This document shows positions 49,200 to 63,000 of a stretch of DNA of 64,000 bases, piece by piece. The notes beneath the pieces are model-generated. The model did not search any database. It was not told the DNA's origin and worked only from the letters and a program-made list of their open reading frames with translations. The DNA is from Tigriopus japonicus (Eukaryota > Arthropoda > Copepoda > Harpacticoida > Harpacticidae). Numbering within the stretch: position 1 is the stretch's first letter; the number at the start of each line of letters is the position of its first letter. The translations under genes were made by a program, and so were the position numbers. The stretch lies in the NCBI GenBank assembly GCA_010645155.1, contig CM021319.1, positions 6,655,106 to 6,719,105 of the forward strand. Direction: 5' to 3'.

Positions 49200-52100
49200 T
49201 GTATTTCCATTGGCGTTTATCTTGTGATAAAAGTTGATAAAGCACAAAAGCGGAGAACCACCTTTTTTGAAGTCTATGAGATGAAAGTCGGAGCCTTGAA
49301 GTACAACGGAAATTATATTTCCCGCGTACCAAAGAAGCCGATGATAGATAGATCGAGGCGAATGGAGAAAGAGAGAGACGAAAGGGGAGTTTTGTAAAGA
49401 AGCCATCGTGAAGCTCGGTAATACGTGATGACATGTCTCTGTGCTATGATGAATTCTCAGCCAGTCTCAGTACGACAAAGGTGGGCTTGTCTCACGGATT
49501 ATTGGATGGACTCATTCATAATTTACAATCCTTTGAAACAACGATTCAACTGAGGTTTCCTGTCCTCCTTTCAAGCAATTGCCATGTTCAATAACGGCAA
49601 AGACACAACCATGTGGATTTTGGAACCCGTGAATCTATTTCCATTTTTATTGTGGTTTGCGTGAGTCGTGTCTTCAAAAAGTAATGTTTCTATCAAATTA
49701 TTTACATTTTGGTTGACTACCGATGGCTGTATGGCAAATGGTTTTGAAGTCTGTCTGATGGATTTTGTAATGGCTTTAGAAACCTTCCGGTCTTATTCTA
49801 TTCTTTGAAACTGTACACAATTGTAATAGAAAGAGTGCATTTAACAATAAGAGCTTTTTGTTAGACAATACAATCATGAAAAAGGACGACGAATAGACCA
49901 TTGCCAACCTTACAAGTTCAGGAACAAACCTTCCCATTTTGCTAAAACTTTTAGCTCAAGATATTTAAGTGCACCCCCTCTTATGGAACTGCGAGCAATC
50001 GAACTTTCAAAATGTTAACGGCACCTTTGCATACAATCAAACAATTCAGTGATCCACTTAGCAAAGACACGAATTTTGTCGGTTGGAGAATATTTTAACC
50101 AAAAGAGTACGTGCAATGTTACCAATCATTAAGACACTCCCGGAAAACTGAACCGTGTTTCTTGATCATCTCCAACCTAGCTACACCCCTTCCTTCTAAG
50201 CGACGACAAATCCCATTAGAATAAACCAACAGATGTCTGGAAAAAACACCCAAACCTTCCCCTCCAACACACATCATATTTCAAGCGGCCGCTTGGTTTG
50301 GCTCGGAATTTCCAACCCATCCAACTTGATCTCCCCCGTGCTCGTTTTTTTCCTCTTCGACTGATTATATTTCAAATTATGCACCCGCGTGATCATTCCC
50401 CGCCCATTTTCGGCTGATTTAATTCAATGGTTATTCGCGAAAGGGGGGCTTTCGATTGCTCGCGAGATGCCTTTACTTTCGGGTGTTGGAGCCAGGACCA
50501 TAATTGGGCATCTCATATCTCACATGACGAAACTTCAAATGAATTAGTTCTCTAGTCTTGGATTCTAATTCAGGATCGACCAGATTGCTCAGATTTCTTC
50601 GGGCACCTTTTTGTTTGAGACGGAAAAGAGAGAGGTTGGCAATGAGTGTCGTTTGTGGGGAGAATGATCCCACAGCCCATAAATCAAAGGGATATTCATG
50701 CAAGAGGTAAGCAAGCTTCTACAGTATCTTCTTAGCCAGCACCCTGGTTCGTTCGCTTTCTTGAATCAACAACCCTCGAGAAGGAATCTCTCCCGAAGGA
50801 AAGATCCTCGCGAGAAAAGCCATAAAACCCACAGCAGGAACCATCCGACACATAGCACAACAACCGTTTCGACAGAGGAAGTTCGGGACCTCAAATATAC
50901 CTTGGTATAAGAATCTGCTTTAGAAATTTTTAACCCCTTTTGCAAGAATAGATGTGAATAGATCTAGATCCTTGTAAGGCCAAATCTTTTAAAGTTTTAT
51001 CCAAGTTCAATGACGTCAAGCACTTTTCCGGTCCACATCGTGGGAAGAGCGATATTTGCATAGAAGGAAGGCACATAAAACTGTGTACCTCTGGTATGCA
51101 TTGATTTTGTATCAAACTCAGAGTGCATGGCATCCCATAACTATTTATGGCCAGCTTCTTGGGTTTGCATCAAGTGTATGTCGGGAGTAGTCATTTGAAT
51201 TTTGATGGAAATCACTTGTCTCATCGCATGTGGCACGCAACCAACTCAGGGAAGAATGGGGTGCTTGGTTGTTGGTTGGCTGGTTGTCTGGGTGGGAGGG
51301 TTTTTAAAGCAAGAAAAATGTGGGGAAATGAACTCGAGAAGGCATCGTTCAATGAGGTAGGTATGAGATGTAAGACTTTCCTTGCGAACATTTCTCTCCT
51401 GCAAACGACCATTGAACATGCAATGCAGTGGAAAAGAAATCCTTTGATCTCGCCTCACAATAGGCAATTTCAAGGACGACTCGCTTCCATGGAGGGCACA
51501 CCTTTACAAGGCTGAAGAAAAGTGATGAGAAACGGATCGCCAAGTCGAAAGCCGCGCATTTGTTCCCTCCTATTTGCAAGTTGCAAGAGCTTTTTATGTG
51601 GCCTTATTAATTTTCTTTACCCACATTGGTTGGCTTCTAACTATGGAAAGCAAGGGTTCTTAAACTTTTTTGAGCCAGGGCCCCTTCAGCGGCCGGTAAA
51701 ACCTTCATAAGGCCGGATTTTGATTTTAGCCTTTCCATGTTTGTAAAAGAAAATAAGCAAAACAAATTACTCTGTTTGATTGATGGGCTTTAAATACGAC
51801 TTAAAACGCACGGTTTTAGGTAAGATTCGGAAATTGCTTTGCTGCTTTCAATGGGTATATGAATTGCATGTTGGAAAAAGTTCATAGGCTTGCATGAGTT
51901 GAAACAAGGGTAAAACAATACCGAGAAATCAAAAATGTGGTTTTTTTTTTTAAGTTTCTCTTATTTGCCCTTGTTTACTGAAAATTAACGAGCCTGTACC
52001 CTATATTGGAATAATTTCTCTCATTGTACAGAAGATTTAGTAGTGTTCTAAGAAACATTTGAGACGAGAGCCTCGTCCAGAATGTCGAGCCATCCCTTCG

Positions 52101-53571
52101 GACTTCCAATAACCAGCCAGAAAATATTACTCGAACTTGAAAGATATACTCCGATATTTCTCGTAAGTAGTATTTGTATTGGTCCCTTTCTTGGCATGCA
52201 AGGTATTTAATGTCCTTTGGCCTTTCTTTTTGCTTTTTGTTCTTTTTTATCTGCAGTCTCGGAGCTGAACTTTCAATCTAGATTCACGTGCTCGGCAAGT
52301 CTTAAAGGGCATATGCAAAGTCAGTACGTACATATCTGAGAGCCATTGCACCAGCCAAGGCAATGCTTTTCTTTCATTAAAGGCCACTGTGAGCCCCTCG
52401 ATAATGGCCGAGAGGATTTACTGCATTGGTTCGAAGAGTTGTGGTCGCATTCCCTTGAATAATGGCCTTGTTTGCTTGTAAGTTCGCGAAGCGTGACCGA
52501 CTCGTTGTACCATCAAACCCCTTCTGGTTATTAGTGGTCGCATTAACCACTCAGCACCCCTTGTGGCGAGCCTGGGTTGACTTCTCCACGATCATCACCA
52601 TAGTCGTCATCATCATCATCGTGATCTTTAAACTGGGCCAAACACGTTCCACATATTCTACATATGCGATGTACGATCATATATTTGCCATGATGGCATG
52701 GACAGATCGGGCATCGTCTTCTTCATATTGGAGCTAGGTTCGTTCAATATTTGGTGTGCCCGGAGGTACTAACCAACAACCAAGGTGCATCAAACATTTG
52801 CCCTCCTCCATTCACCTATTGATATTTGATCAGTGATTTCTTGCCAACCACTCTAAGCACGTGCCTTTGTCACGGACATGAAATAGCCTCGTAACCCATT
52901 GGTCTGGATTTGGCTGAATTTTATGGTTATTACATCTGTGCACCCGTTAAAAAAAGTACCTCTTGCGTTAGAATTATTAACCACCTGAGAAGTTGATGAG
53001 GGTGTGGGCGAAAGGCGAGGAGATATCTACGGTAGACAAAGCAGTTGGACAGTCAGTGCACATTAGACAGATCTGAAAAGGCTTGTTCAAAACCACAAGT
53101 GAGAGTCTGCAAATGAACGGTTGGGAAGTCATTTATTTCCAATCAAGTATTCCGATTGGAGTGTCTCCTGGTCCGTCCAAGTAGTTGATTTCGTGATTGC
53201 ATGGTATGATTCAAATAACTTGATGACAGGCTTCGAGGTTGAATTGTTAACGAGGGAAAAAGAAGTTGAAGAAGAGCTGAGCATTTTTCGTCCCTCGGCC
53301 ATTCTTAAAATTGAGCTGTCAGCTCCAGATTCGATTTATCATATTAGATTTAACTAGGTGAACGATCAAGGGATGAAATGAAGCGTTCCTTCTTAAGAGT
53401 TCTTTAGAATTTTAGTTGTCTTTGACTCATCGAAGAGAGTCTTTCTTCTTAAAACACTGGGGTCCCCATGAAAACAATCCATTCGGTTTATTGTGGTACC
53501 CAGGGATCTCAATTTCATTATTTATATCTAAAAAACATGTATTTTTACCCTTTAACGAGTCCCTGAATAAA

Positions 53572-53592
53572 ATCATCATCATCATCATCATC
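53572..53592. repeat. (ATC)7 microsatellite
   Basis: Seven perfect ATC units in non-coding DNA. Confidence 0.9.
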
Positions 53593-53907
53593 AAATGAAT
53601 GTGAAATTATCGAAAAGGGATTCTTAAAAAGAGTATTTTTTTCGTTTATGCAAGTAATACCTGTCTTATTGATTTTTCCCAAACTTGGAATTTTCCTCCT
53701 GGACTTCACAAGTCCATTACTTCAATGTCTGGTAAGCTCTCCCTCTTAATTTTTAAACGGAATCGATTCCCGACCATTTTCAAAAGAGGACCAATTTTCC
53801 TTCCCAAGACCTCTAGACATTAAGGTGATCTTGAATATTCGAAGATCAACATCGATATTTGAATCGTTCGAGTTAACCTAGAAATCGATCCTCTCTTTCT
53901 CTCACTA

Positions 53908-53935
53908 GGTTGGTTGGTTGGTTGGTTAGTTAGTT
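53908..53935. repeat. (GGTT)n/(AGTT)n microsatellite
   Basis: Tandem GGTT units followed by two AGTT units. Confidence 0.9.
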
Positions 53936-55268
53936 GACTGGATGGTCGGATAGTCGGTCTGGTGGTTGATGTTGCCCAACCTTCTTCCAAACGCCAGATT
54001 GAGCGAGTTCGCATCGACACAAAAGGGGAAAATCGGCCACTTTTCTCTCATCATTTTGACCGACATAGTTTGGCCACGACAGGGTTCCTTCAGCTTCAAA
54101 GACCTTTCAATTACACACTGACAAAAATACGACATTGTCAATGACGTCCCAATCTGGGATATCCTTTCTGATCTGACCTTGTACCTAGTGTATCGAATGT
54201 ACTCGTAAAAAATCAACCGGTTGACCAACCGGCTCATTTAGCTGTTTTTTCAACTGCGGAAGTGTCAGTGTTGCCACTAACAAAGAGCCAATATCGGGCA
54301 AGTTTCAACACGGCTGAACAGAAGCTTTCACAAAATTTTAAAAATGTCCGTGGAACATCCCTCAAAAAGGAAAGGGCATTTTTTGGGCTTGAGATTTTTA
54401 CAGGAAGATTAGCAATAATAGTTTCTGCAGACCGTTATTTTTATGTTGTTTATGCCATGTCAACCGTTGACCAGAAATCGTAGCGGTCTGGGTTTATCTG
54501 GGTTTAAACAACTCAATTTAAAAGCCATTCATTTGGTTCTGTTACGCATTTAACCAGGGTTAATTCCAGGAAAGGTTCCTTATTAAATCTCAGTTTATGG
54601 TACCACAAAAAATATTTCCAAAAATGGAATCCTGAGTTGTGACCTAGTACCTGCTTTGACCACCACTCACTGACCACCTTCCCTTTGGTAACTCAATTCA
54701 AACCATTGGTCTAGTCTGGTTGAAGTACAAACAGGGACCAGGAGTAACTGGGATCCCCTCAACAAGAGCAGGTAGCATTCCAAAGGATTGAACAAAATGG
54801 CCCTGGATTCTCCCCAGTGACAAGCCCCCATGTTCCCTTTTCACCTTCATTGGGTTTGCGATCCATCGATCTTTTAAGGCGACTCACATCCACGCACGTC
54901 CTCACATCCACACACACATGATGCGTTTCAAGGAAAAGGAGGAAGTGCTCCAAAAAGGCTGCGAGTGGCGCTGACAAATGCTTCTCATGGGTCGTCAACA
55001 TTTCGAGATGATTGGTTTTGAAGATCGGTTCGAGCAATATCGGGACCGTCCTAACTGGGATTGATTCCTCAAGAAATTGCTCAGTGTTTGAATTATTCTA
55101 ACGCGTCTGTAGCTATGTAGGGAAGATTAATTTGTGTTGCTAAGGGGGTGAGTGTCAAATGTTGAACTGTCTTCACCAGCCCCTCAGTCTCCCCAAGAAA
55201 TTCCAATCGATCACACGTACCCACCACGCGTTCGTCATTCGTTACCACTTTCCATTTTTTGAAAAAAG

Positions 55269-56303
55269 ATGGCACCCAAACCGACCACCAAAGAATTCGA
55301 CACCCTTTACAAAGCCATTGTGATCCGCATGGACCCCACTCTTCACGAGAAGCTCTATAAATTTGGCATCAATCCCTGTAATTTGACCAAAGAAGACTTT
55401 GCTCTCCTCTGCAAAGAAATGATTCCCAAGGAACACAGCACCAACCACATCTACAACTTAGTCATCGCCCTGGCTTTCGAAACTTGTGGTTCCAAATACG
55501 CCGAGGATATCTGTGTCATTGTCACTCCCATTAAAGATGAAGACCCTGTGACTCGGAAAATCCGCATCATTCACCAACTCATGAAAGCTACGGTCAATTA
55601 CGTTGACGCTGCCCGAGCCGTTATTCAACTCAAGATTCCTACCTGGAGAGGTCAACTTCCTCGAGATTATCTCACCAATTGCGTCAAGACTCTTCCGATC
55701 TCCATGAATGAGAGCATTGACTCGCAGGTGATTTTTGATATCATGACGGACAAGGTCGTTTCCATGTTGGTACACCAAGGTCGGCAGTGTCGACATTTGA
55801 AAGATTCCATTATTATGGAACACTTTGTCGGAACCCATGAAGTCGAGGTTTGCCCCCAATGCGTTCTAGCGGATATTAAACGGAGACGTCGAATCCAGAA
55901 GGTAGACAAAGTGGATGCTGACGTCAATGTCAAGATGACCGGTGAAATGAAGAGATTGGAGAAGAAGAAACTCAAATGCGAGAAAGCTTTAGCGATTGCC
56001 TTGAGTACAGAATGTCGATTTAAGGACACCCAAAATTGTCGCTCTAGGGTTCCGATTGAAGATGTTCATGTTCAAGATCCTCACGACTCCAAAGATGTGG
56101 AAGTGGATCAGTTGCTTCGTAGTATTCGATTGGGAAAGGGTTTCACGTTTTCATTTGACGATCCACTCTTTTTGGACGATGTCGAAGGGGGCGACAAGGT
56201 CGAAATATCAACCGAAGATGAAGAGCCCATCAAGAATGAGACCCGAAAAGGAGGCTTTGGTTTCAAAATTCGCCAATTCATGACCACGCTTATTGGCGAG
56301 TGA
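55269..56303 (+). CDS. Intronless gene, 344-residue protein of unknown family
   Basis: A single open frame starts at ATG in a good context (AAAAAAGATGG) and ends in TGA. I do not recognise the family. Residues 1-190 look globular and mostly helical, with regular hydrophobic spacing. Residues 190-260 are Cys-rich and basic: a CPQC pair at 195-198, KRRRR at 204-208, then a charged helical stretch (MKRLEKKKLKCEKA) with further Cys at 237, 249 and 257. The C-terminal third is acidic (DDVEGGDK, STEDEEP) and ends in a short basic/aromatic segment (GFGFKIRQF). There is no signal peptide or membrane helix, so a cytosolic or nuclear protein is inferred. Codon use is biased to C/G third positions and the frame is uninterrupted, which argues for a real gene. 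Absence of introns, unlike its neighbours, could mean a retrocopy or a lineage-specific gene. A polyadenylation signal follows at 56528. Confidence 0.85.
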   Translation: MAPKPTTKEFDTLYKAIVIRMDPTLHEKLYKFGINPCNLTKEDFALLCKEMIPKEHSTNHIYNLVIALAFETCGSKYAEDICVIVTPIKDEDPVTRKIRIIHQLMKATVNYVDAARAVIQLKIPTWRGQLPRDYLTNCVKTLPISMNESIDSQVIFDIMTDKVVSMLVHQGRQCRHLKDSIIMEHFVGTHEVEVCPQCVLADIKRRRRIQKVDKVDADVNVKMTGEMKRLEKKKLKCEKALAIALSTECRFKDTQNCRSRVPIEDVHVQDPHDSKDVEVDQLLRSIRLGKGFTFSFDDPLFLDDVEGGDKVEISTEDEEPIKNETRKGGFGFKIRQFMTTLIGE

Positions 56304-56527
56304 GGATTGTCCATAATTGGGTTCTCCACACGTGGCTGGGAACGATTGTGTGCAGATTGGACCACCTTCAATTTGGGCACGGAGATCCGCCAACTTATTC
56401 ACGGAGAAGAGCAAAACCAAGGAATTGAAAATAGGAGTTTCATTGTACAGAACAGGGTGTCGACGAATTTTTTGGATGTTGAACACTCCAAATGAAACCG
56501 TTAATTAGAATTGCCATTTGTTGTAGA

Positions 56528-56533
56528 AATAAA
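56528..56533 (+). terminator. Polyadenylation signal AATAAA of the intronless gene
   Basis: AATAAA lies 225 nt after the stop codon of the 344-residue gene, with a GT-rich stretch downstream. Confidence 0.6.
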
Positions 56534-56841
56534 CCCGTTGTACAGCACTGAAACGCCTTCGCAATTTGGATTAGTCTTGTCGTTAGAGATAAAAATAACA
56601 GCTGAAATTGAATGCAATGTCGTAGCTTGCTCTTGACTAATGTGCTTTATAGTTTTGTAAAGATCAATTATTGTGTATCACTCTTGTTAACGTCGAGTAT
56701 CGAATTGTCTTTTGATTAATGAACATTGAAGATTTTTAGGCTTTTCCTTTTTCCTTTCAGTTTTTCCGTCATCACTCGTTGAGGAGTATATGATTAGTGA
56801 TTACGTTCGCTCTCTGAAAGATGTCAATTTCGGTCATAATA

Positions 56842-57078
56842 GGTCAGTTGTTGCGCACGTTAGGGAAAAAAGTAGAAGCATAAAAAAGCATGAGATGGAG
56901 TAGAAATAACCATGCTCAATCAAGTTTCGCCACATAAGTTGCGTTTTTCAATCGCAAAAACGTAGCTTCTACACTGAGCATATGCTCGAGCATGCGTATT
57001 TTTACTCCGTCTCAAATGCTTCTATACCTGCTTCTACTAAGCTTCTAATATATTTCCAAACTACATTAACAACTGACC
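56842..57078. mobile_element. Palindromic MITE, copy 2, with TA target site
   Basis: Termini GGTCAGTTGTTG and CAACAACTGACC are flanked on both sides by TA, the target duplication of Tc1/mariner elements. The internal arms share GATGGAGTAGAAATA and CATGCTCAATCAAGTTT with the copy at 1970-2222. The terminal inverted repeats and lack of coding capacity mark a non-autonomous element. Confidence 0.75.
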
Positions 57079-60000
57079 TAGTATTTGTAAAGGAAAAATT
57101 AGAAAAACGGAGGTTGACAAATTGAGGAAAGTAATTAAAATCATCGATGTAAAATTGACTATAGATACTGAACTGCTGATTTGCATGCCTTTGAAATTAG
57201 AAGTTTGTCTCAAGAGTTTCAGTACATTTTGAAGGTTGAAAGCTTCATATGAACATGTAAAAGTAGGTCAAAACAAACAACAAAAGCAGGCAAGTTTCCT
57301 GTCACGTGAAAATGAAGAACTTTATTAGTTTTGTTATAAAGTTTTGCTTAATCGGCCTTAAAGGATCCATTGGCAACCAAAAAGTGGCCAGGAGTGGGAG
57401 TATTCCTTCATGGAACACCCTCTATCAGTGATTTACTGACTCCTAAACTAACAAACAAACAGCCTTAAAGGACAAGCTAGAAAAATGACTTCATAATCAG
57501 GACTAAAGACCCTCTCTTCCAAAATTCAATCTCAAACAATATCTTAAAGAACGCACATACACGTACATACACTACATCGCGATTCAACTATTGATTGTTA
57601 CACGGTATGAGGAGTTTTATCTTGGCCCCTTGAACACCCGGTGATCTGCTTCATCCAGTCACGCCCAATCTGATATCTGAAATGAGTTGTTAGGGTTGGG
57701 CGTGAGGTTTTGGCGAGGCATTCCACATGTCAAAACACGTCTTGGTAGGGATAAAATGCTTGGGGATTACAACCACTATCTGAAAGGGTCAAGACTAACC
57801 CACGAAGATCTGATCAATCGAAGAAGCCATTCCAACCAGAGCATAGCAACCAGTCCAATATTCATCTCGTGAGGTTCTTGCTTCGTGATAGGAAAGCCTA
57901 ATCTCCTCAGGTAATCAAACGACTTCGTGCGAGTCTCTCCTTATTTGAATCAAAGACAAGGACACAATAATATGCATTTTCAGTTAAAGAAATTTGATTA
58001 GCATTTTTCTTGCAATAAAGCTCCACAAACAAAAAGTTCTTGTACCTTATTGTTTCTCCATCTTCGCCAAATTTGGTCATTAATTAAAGAAGATGAAAAG
58101 TAGGGAAACCCATTTAAGTGGAGGTGATTCATTTGGTTTCATTAAATAAATTTATTCCAGAGTTTCTTCATCCGAGTTTTGCTTTGTTACGTACATGAAT
58201 AAAAAAATGTTTAGTAAGTAGTGAGCGCATGTGGTCGGTTGGTTGGTGCTCTTGCGTGTCAAATTCTCATCAACCTGAAACGAGACGGCTGGACGAACAC
58301 ATCCCCCAAATGACGGTTACCCGCGTAGATTACACTTATAGGTCAATAGCATTCCTGGCCTGATGTTCATAATAGACAACTAATGGAATATACGGGTGTA
58401 AGTTTCTTTAATGATATCCTTCATGTCATGCAAGTGTAAGGACGGCAAAGTTATGTGGACAGTGGCAGTTTGGACAAAATTGGCCGAGTGCATTTCAATC
58501 TGCATTTTGACACTTATCGAAAAAATGTCGGCATCAATATCACGTTGTACTTATCGGGGTCTTAGATGGACATCAAACATGGCAATCAGTCACAACGTGC
58601 TATTTGATTAAATGTCGGTGCCATAATTAACGGAGTCCCATCCTTCTCAACTTCGACGGGTATTTTGGCTCTTTGATGAGGGGCTTTTTCCCTCCACTTG
58701 ATCGTGTGGTCCTCGTCACATGCAAACTTTATCATATGTCCGAACTCACACCTCAAACTCGTTCGATATCATTTCAGATAATGTTTGTTCATACCCAATT
58801 TTCCAACTAATGGTTTTTTCCTCGTTGTTGGAATTTTGATGAAGCTGATACTATATTTGAGCAAAACCTGAATAGAAGCCAATGAAATGAACTTAAAAAG
58901 GGATGTGGTTTCAGTAAAACGGCTTTCTTGCCTTCCATTTTATATTCATCAATAAGCAAAAAAAGCGACGAATTCACATCATTTTTGAAATGATTTGATT
59001 TAAAGCTTTGGGGACATCAAACATTTTTTATCGGGTATTGTTCATCAAGCAAAGTGGTAAGAAAGGCTCTCCTTAAATTGGATGATTTGGTCTTACCTTG
59101 TGGGGGTCAAAACCCTCACTAACGGGATTTAGTACTTTGTGTGAGCACCCTTACAAAAGCATTGGTTTTCAGCCTGGTTGAACCATGGATCTGCAGTCAA
59201 GGGTGAGTAATGAACAATTTCAAAAGATCCCTCATCTTGACGCACTGAAGCCTTGGCTTGCTTGGTTTGGTTTGGCTTCACCTCGGGCATACTTCGTCGC
59301 ATGATAATCTTGATCTTGATATTGATGAAGGTGTGAGGGTAAAGTCAATTCGTCAACCCATATTTGGTTGGAAACCACACAAAGAAATATTCAAAACGCG
59401 TTCTTCTTTGAAACACAAGATGCACGCATGAAATTAAGAAGAACTTCTTCACTTGTCATGCGTAGAGGTCATTACAAGCATGTCTTCCTTGAGTTCTTAT
59501 CCAGATTCATTCATCAAGCTTGAACGGTGAGCTCGTCATCAATGATAAGCATAAAATGTCGCTAATGCCTTGAATTCTCGGTTAAAAACCAGTCCGGATT
59601 CCTGGATTGGAGGCGGCAAAAACCGCTCAATCAAAGCGATAAGAGCTTTTAGAGTCCGATTTGACGCGTTGTCAATGAACAAAACTTCTGAGACGAGCAC
59701 CAAATCTACGTAGAGGACTTGGTTCGTTTTTTGATAGTGGAGAAAAAACTCGCTTTGTTCACATGTGCTTAGCTGATGAACTCAGGTGCTCTGATGCGAG
59801 ATTGTGAGTGGAAGAAGTGTATCATATGACATGATGGACAAGGGTTTATGATCCTTCTCCCCTTTAACAGTCTCTCTCTCTCTCTCTCCGGAGCTCAAAT
59901 TATGGCTTGTACAACTAGACATGCAACACCGAGGTTCCCTTGTCCTATAAAACATGGAAAAAGCTATTGAAGGCAATGATTTACATACCTCAACTAGATC

Positions 60001-63000
60001 TTGAGCAATGCCTTTTAAGCTCTTATCATTAAAATCTTCCGATCTTTCATCAATTTTCAAATCACAGCACGGTGTTGAAAAGGGATCCAAAAAATAACAA
60101 AGATGCAAAGAAAGCTTGTTGAATCATGTTGAAAGGTGTAATCATGTCTGTGACCAAGGATTGGGCAATTTCACACGATGCTCTATGATGTGGATGTATG
60201 AAAATTTCACCCCTTTCGTTTCTATATTCCCATGGATATTGGCCATCTTAGGGACACCTTAGCCGATTGACTCAATACAAGAAGGGAAAGGCGAACGTCA
60301 TGAAATATTCACGTTCCCCTTCAAGAAAAGGGGTTGATTTTGAATACATTTGTGGCATGCTTGAATTTCATATGAAATATTAATAACACACCATGTTGAA
60401 CACACTCGTGAACATCCTTAAATGGACCGAAAGTGCCCACTTCAAAAAAAAAGCGGTCACTTAAAGGAAGCACTCGGACGAGAATTTTAAAGTAAGGTTA
60501 AGCCGTGTGTTTTTCCCCTTTTCTTTTCTCCCAAAGGGTTCCAAACTGGATGGTCATAAACAATTGGCGCAATATTGGTTGTCCTTGGATAAATTTGTTG
60601 TAGGCCATTACTTGCAACCCATTGATTTCCAGCTTCTCTCAATTGTTGTTGGCCTTTTTGTAACGTTTGTACCGAAAGGTTTCGGCGACAGGGCCAGAGG
60701 GCTTTATAAACCGACACGAATTCGGTTTCCTTTTATTTTTTGTTGTTGTTTCGAGGCCATAACGGGCCTGACAAGCTGGCATTTATATTCCTGTCTATGA
60801 AGAATAATACATTGGGGCCATACATTTCCCAGGTGGTTCACAATGGAAGACCATTTCATCTTTTTATATCCACGTTTATGATGAGTCATAAAAGACATTG
60901 AAATGGGACGCTTAGTACCATTCATATTGAGAGCAGTGTAATGCTACGACTATGAGCTAGTGTGACCTAGTAGAAGGATATAACATTCATGGCAGCCTTC
61001 ATGCACCAAGAAAGGCCACTTTCTTCCTCTTCTTACCGGATCTCCTTACGACGTGGAAAAATGAGTCTGTTTCCACCTTTTTATCAGGTTCTTTCAGCGA
61101 GAAAAGACAAATGTTTGGAGGAGAACACTTTTTTTCAAGAAAGATGGGGAAATTGTTGGAAAGTGAAAAAAAAGAACCATTATCAAATGAGACTACTTGC
61201 TGAGTGGCCTTATATTTCTTCCACCCTAAATTTGTTCTTCCTCTTTGAGACGTTTGGACCTTGGGTGGAACAGCATCTTATGCCTTGCCTCCCAAGCAGG
61301 GACCACTCATCCATCTACGGCCTTGTCAAAGAATCGAGGGGAAGGACAGAGCTCTTCAAAGATTAAAAGATCTTGATTACTCAGCATTTCATTGGACTCT
61401 TTCTAAGCTGCTTCACTCGGGCCTACTTATCTTTTCATCTCGAAGCCTTGCCTTGGGTTTAGGACTTCCCCAAAAAAACAACCACAAAGCAACCCTCTTG
61501 GGACCACAAAAAGTACTTGGAACTATTTGGCACCTGTTTGGTTTGAATGGGTTGAGAATTTTTCTAGTATTTTTGTGCGACAAAACAATAAAGAGGTTTG
61601 GAGACTGAGTATTCAAAAACCTTAAATTTTCCAGAAGACCATTGTAAACTCACGGAACCCAGTCCAAAGGTTAAACTGTCATGATACAAATGCAAGTCGA
61701 ATTTCTAATATTGGCTCAATTTTTACTTATTTATTTATATACATCTTCAATGACAAGTCTTTCCCCTTTCAGGCTTTTAGCTTGGTTAAGTGTGTCTTGT
61801 CACTTTTGAGCATTTATCAAGTATGGTTTATCGACGAAACTTCTAAAGGCTGATTGCATGTTAAGATCTAATTCATACTGGCTAGAGGCTCCTCCCAAAG
61901 AAATCTTTTGTTCTCGAGCCATGCCGAGTGTCTTGAAAAAGAGTTGAGGAATTCGATTTAAAATGGGTCGGTCATTGAATTGAAAACCGGCTGGTTAGAT
62001 ATGCTTGGAATAAATGGTGATTGGGCCCAGCTTGGAATCCATTCCGTGTCTCTCCTCAGGACGTTTGAGCCCCGCTGTGAAGGGAATTGGTAATTTGCCA
62101 TTGATATAAGGCCAAGAATTATGATCATTAGAGGCCATTATTGGATCGGTATGGACAGATCATTAGTATCCAGGTTCCAAGGTCGATTTAATCCTCACAA
62201 AATCACGTTTCCAGAGAGCTACCTACCCATAGTACACATGGGTAATGAAGCCAGTCTCGAAACGTCCTTCTCATATCCCCAAAGTGAGTCGACGAAGAGA
62301 GGAAAATACCCTCCCAAGTTGATGCATTCACTAATGGGTACTCGCTGGCTTCCTCTTCGCCATTCCATTCCAAGCTGTGTCATGAGTGACCATTTGCTTG
62401 TTGCAAGCCCAATGAATACCCAAACTTTGGTCAGCAAAAATGCTAGGAGTCGTCGATCCAAGCACTCAATACATTTGTCGACTGGAATTTCTGACGCCGG
62501 GATATCGGAGGGAGGTAAAAGCCGAGGACTCCATCGTAAATCTGCCAACTTTTTGCTGCCTATTTCTTTCTCCTCCCTCTCTTCTTCATTCTATTCGGGC
62601 AATGGGGACACCCTCTGGTCTGGGTAAACTAAGTGCGCCTATGAAGACTCTTTGTACCCAAACAAATTACCCTGAATGAACCATCGACACTCTCCGACGG
62701 ATGTTACCTATACCGAGGTCTCCGAGACATTTTAGTATTAAAAAAAGGAACCCCCATTAGAGCAAAACGTCGGAACAGCTGCTTCAACTTCAAAGCTAAA
62801 AGATAGGAGTGCAGCTGCATCTGCACTTTGTATTTGATCAACTACCCATGGACGGTGAGATCGAGTGAGAGGCAAAGGTGATGTACGCACACACAATGAC
62901 AATTAATGTGAGAAATTTACCACCCCTTTTTTAACAACGGTGATTTTCCATCTCAATGGCTCCTTTGATATAGGCTCCAAGTGACTGGATTTATTGCTCA

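Larger units (their letters stand above)
46697..55268. other. No confident gene; gap and microsatellites
   Basis: Contains the 768-N gap and simple repeats. One minus-strand frame, 50473-50703, has coding-like codon use (ending RYEMPNYGPGSNTRK, stop) but begins at a non-ATG codon and has no clear acceptor, so I do not call it. Confidence 0.4.

Noticed and set aside
48383..49434. Open frames up to 347 codons across the second gap
   Set aside because: Again produced by N. The visible ends show no gene.
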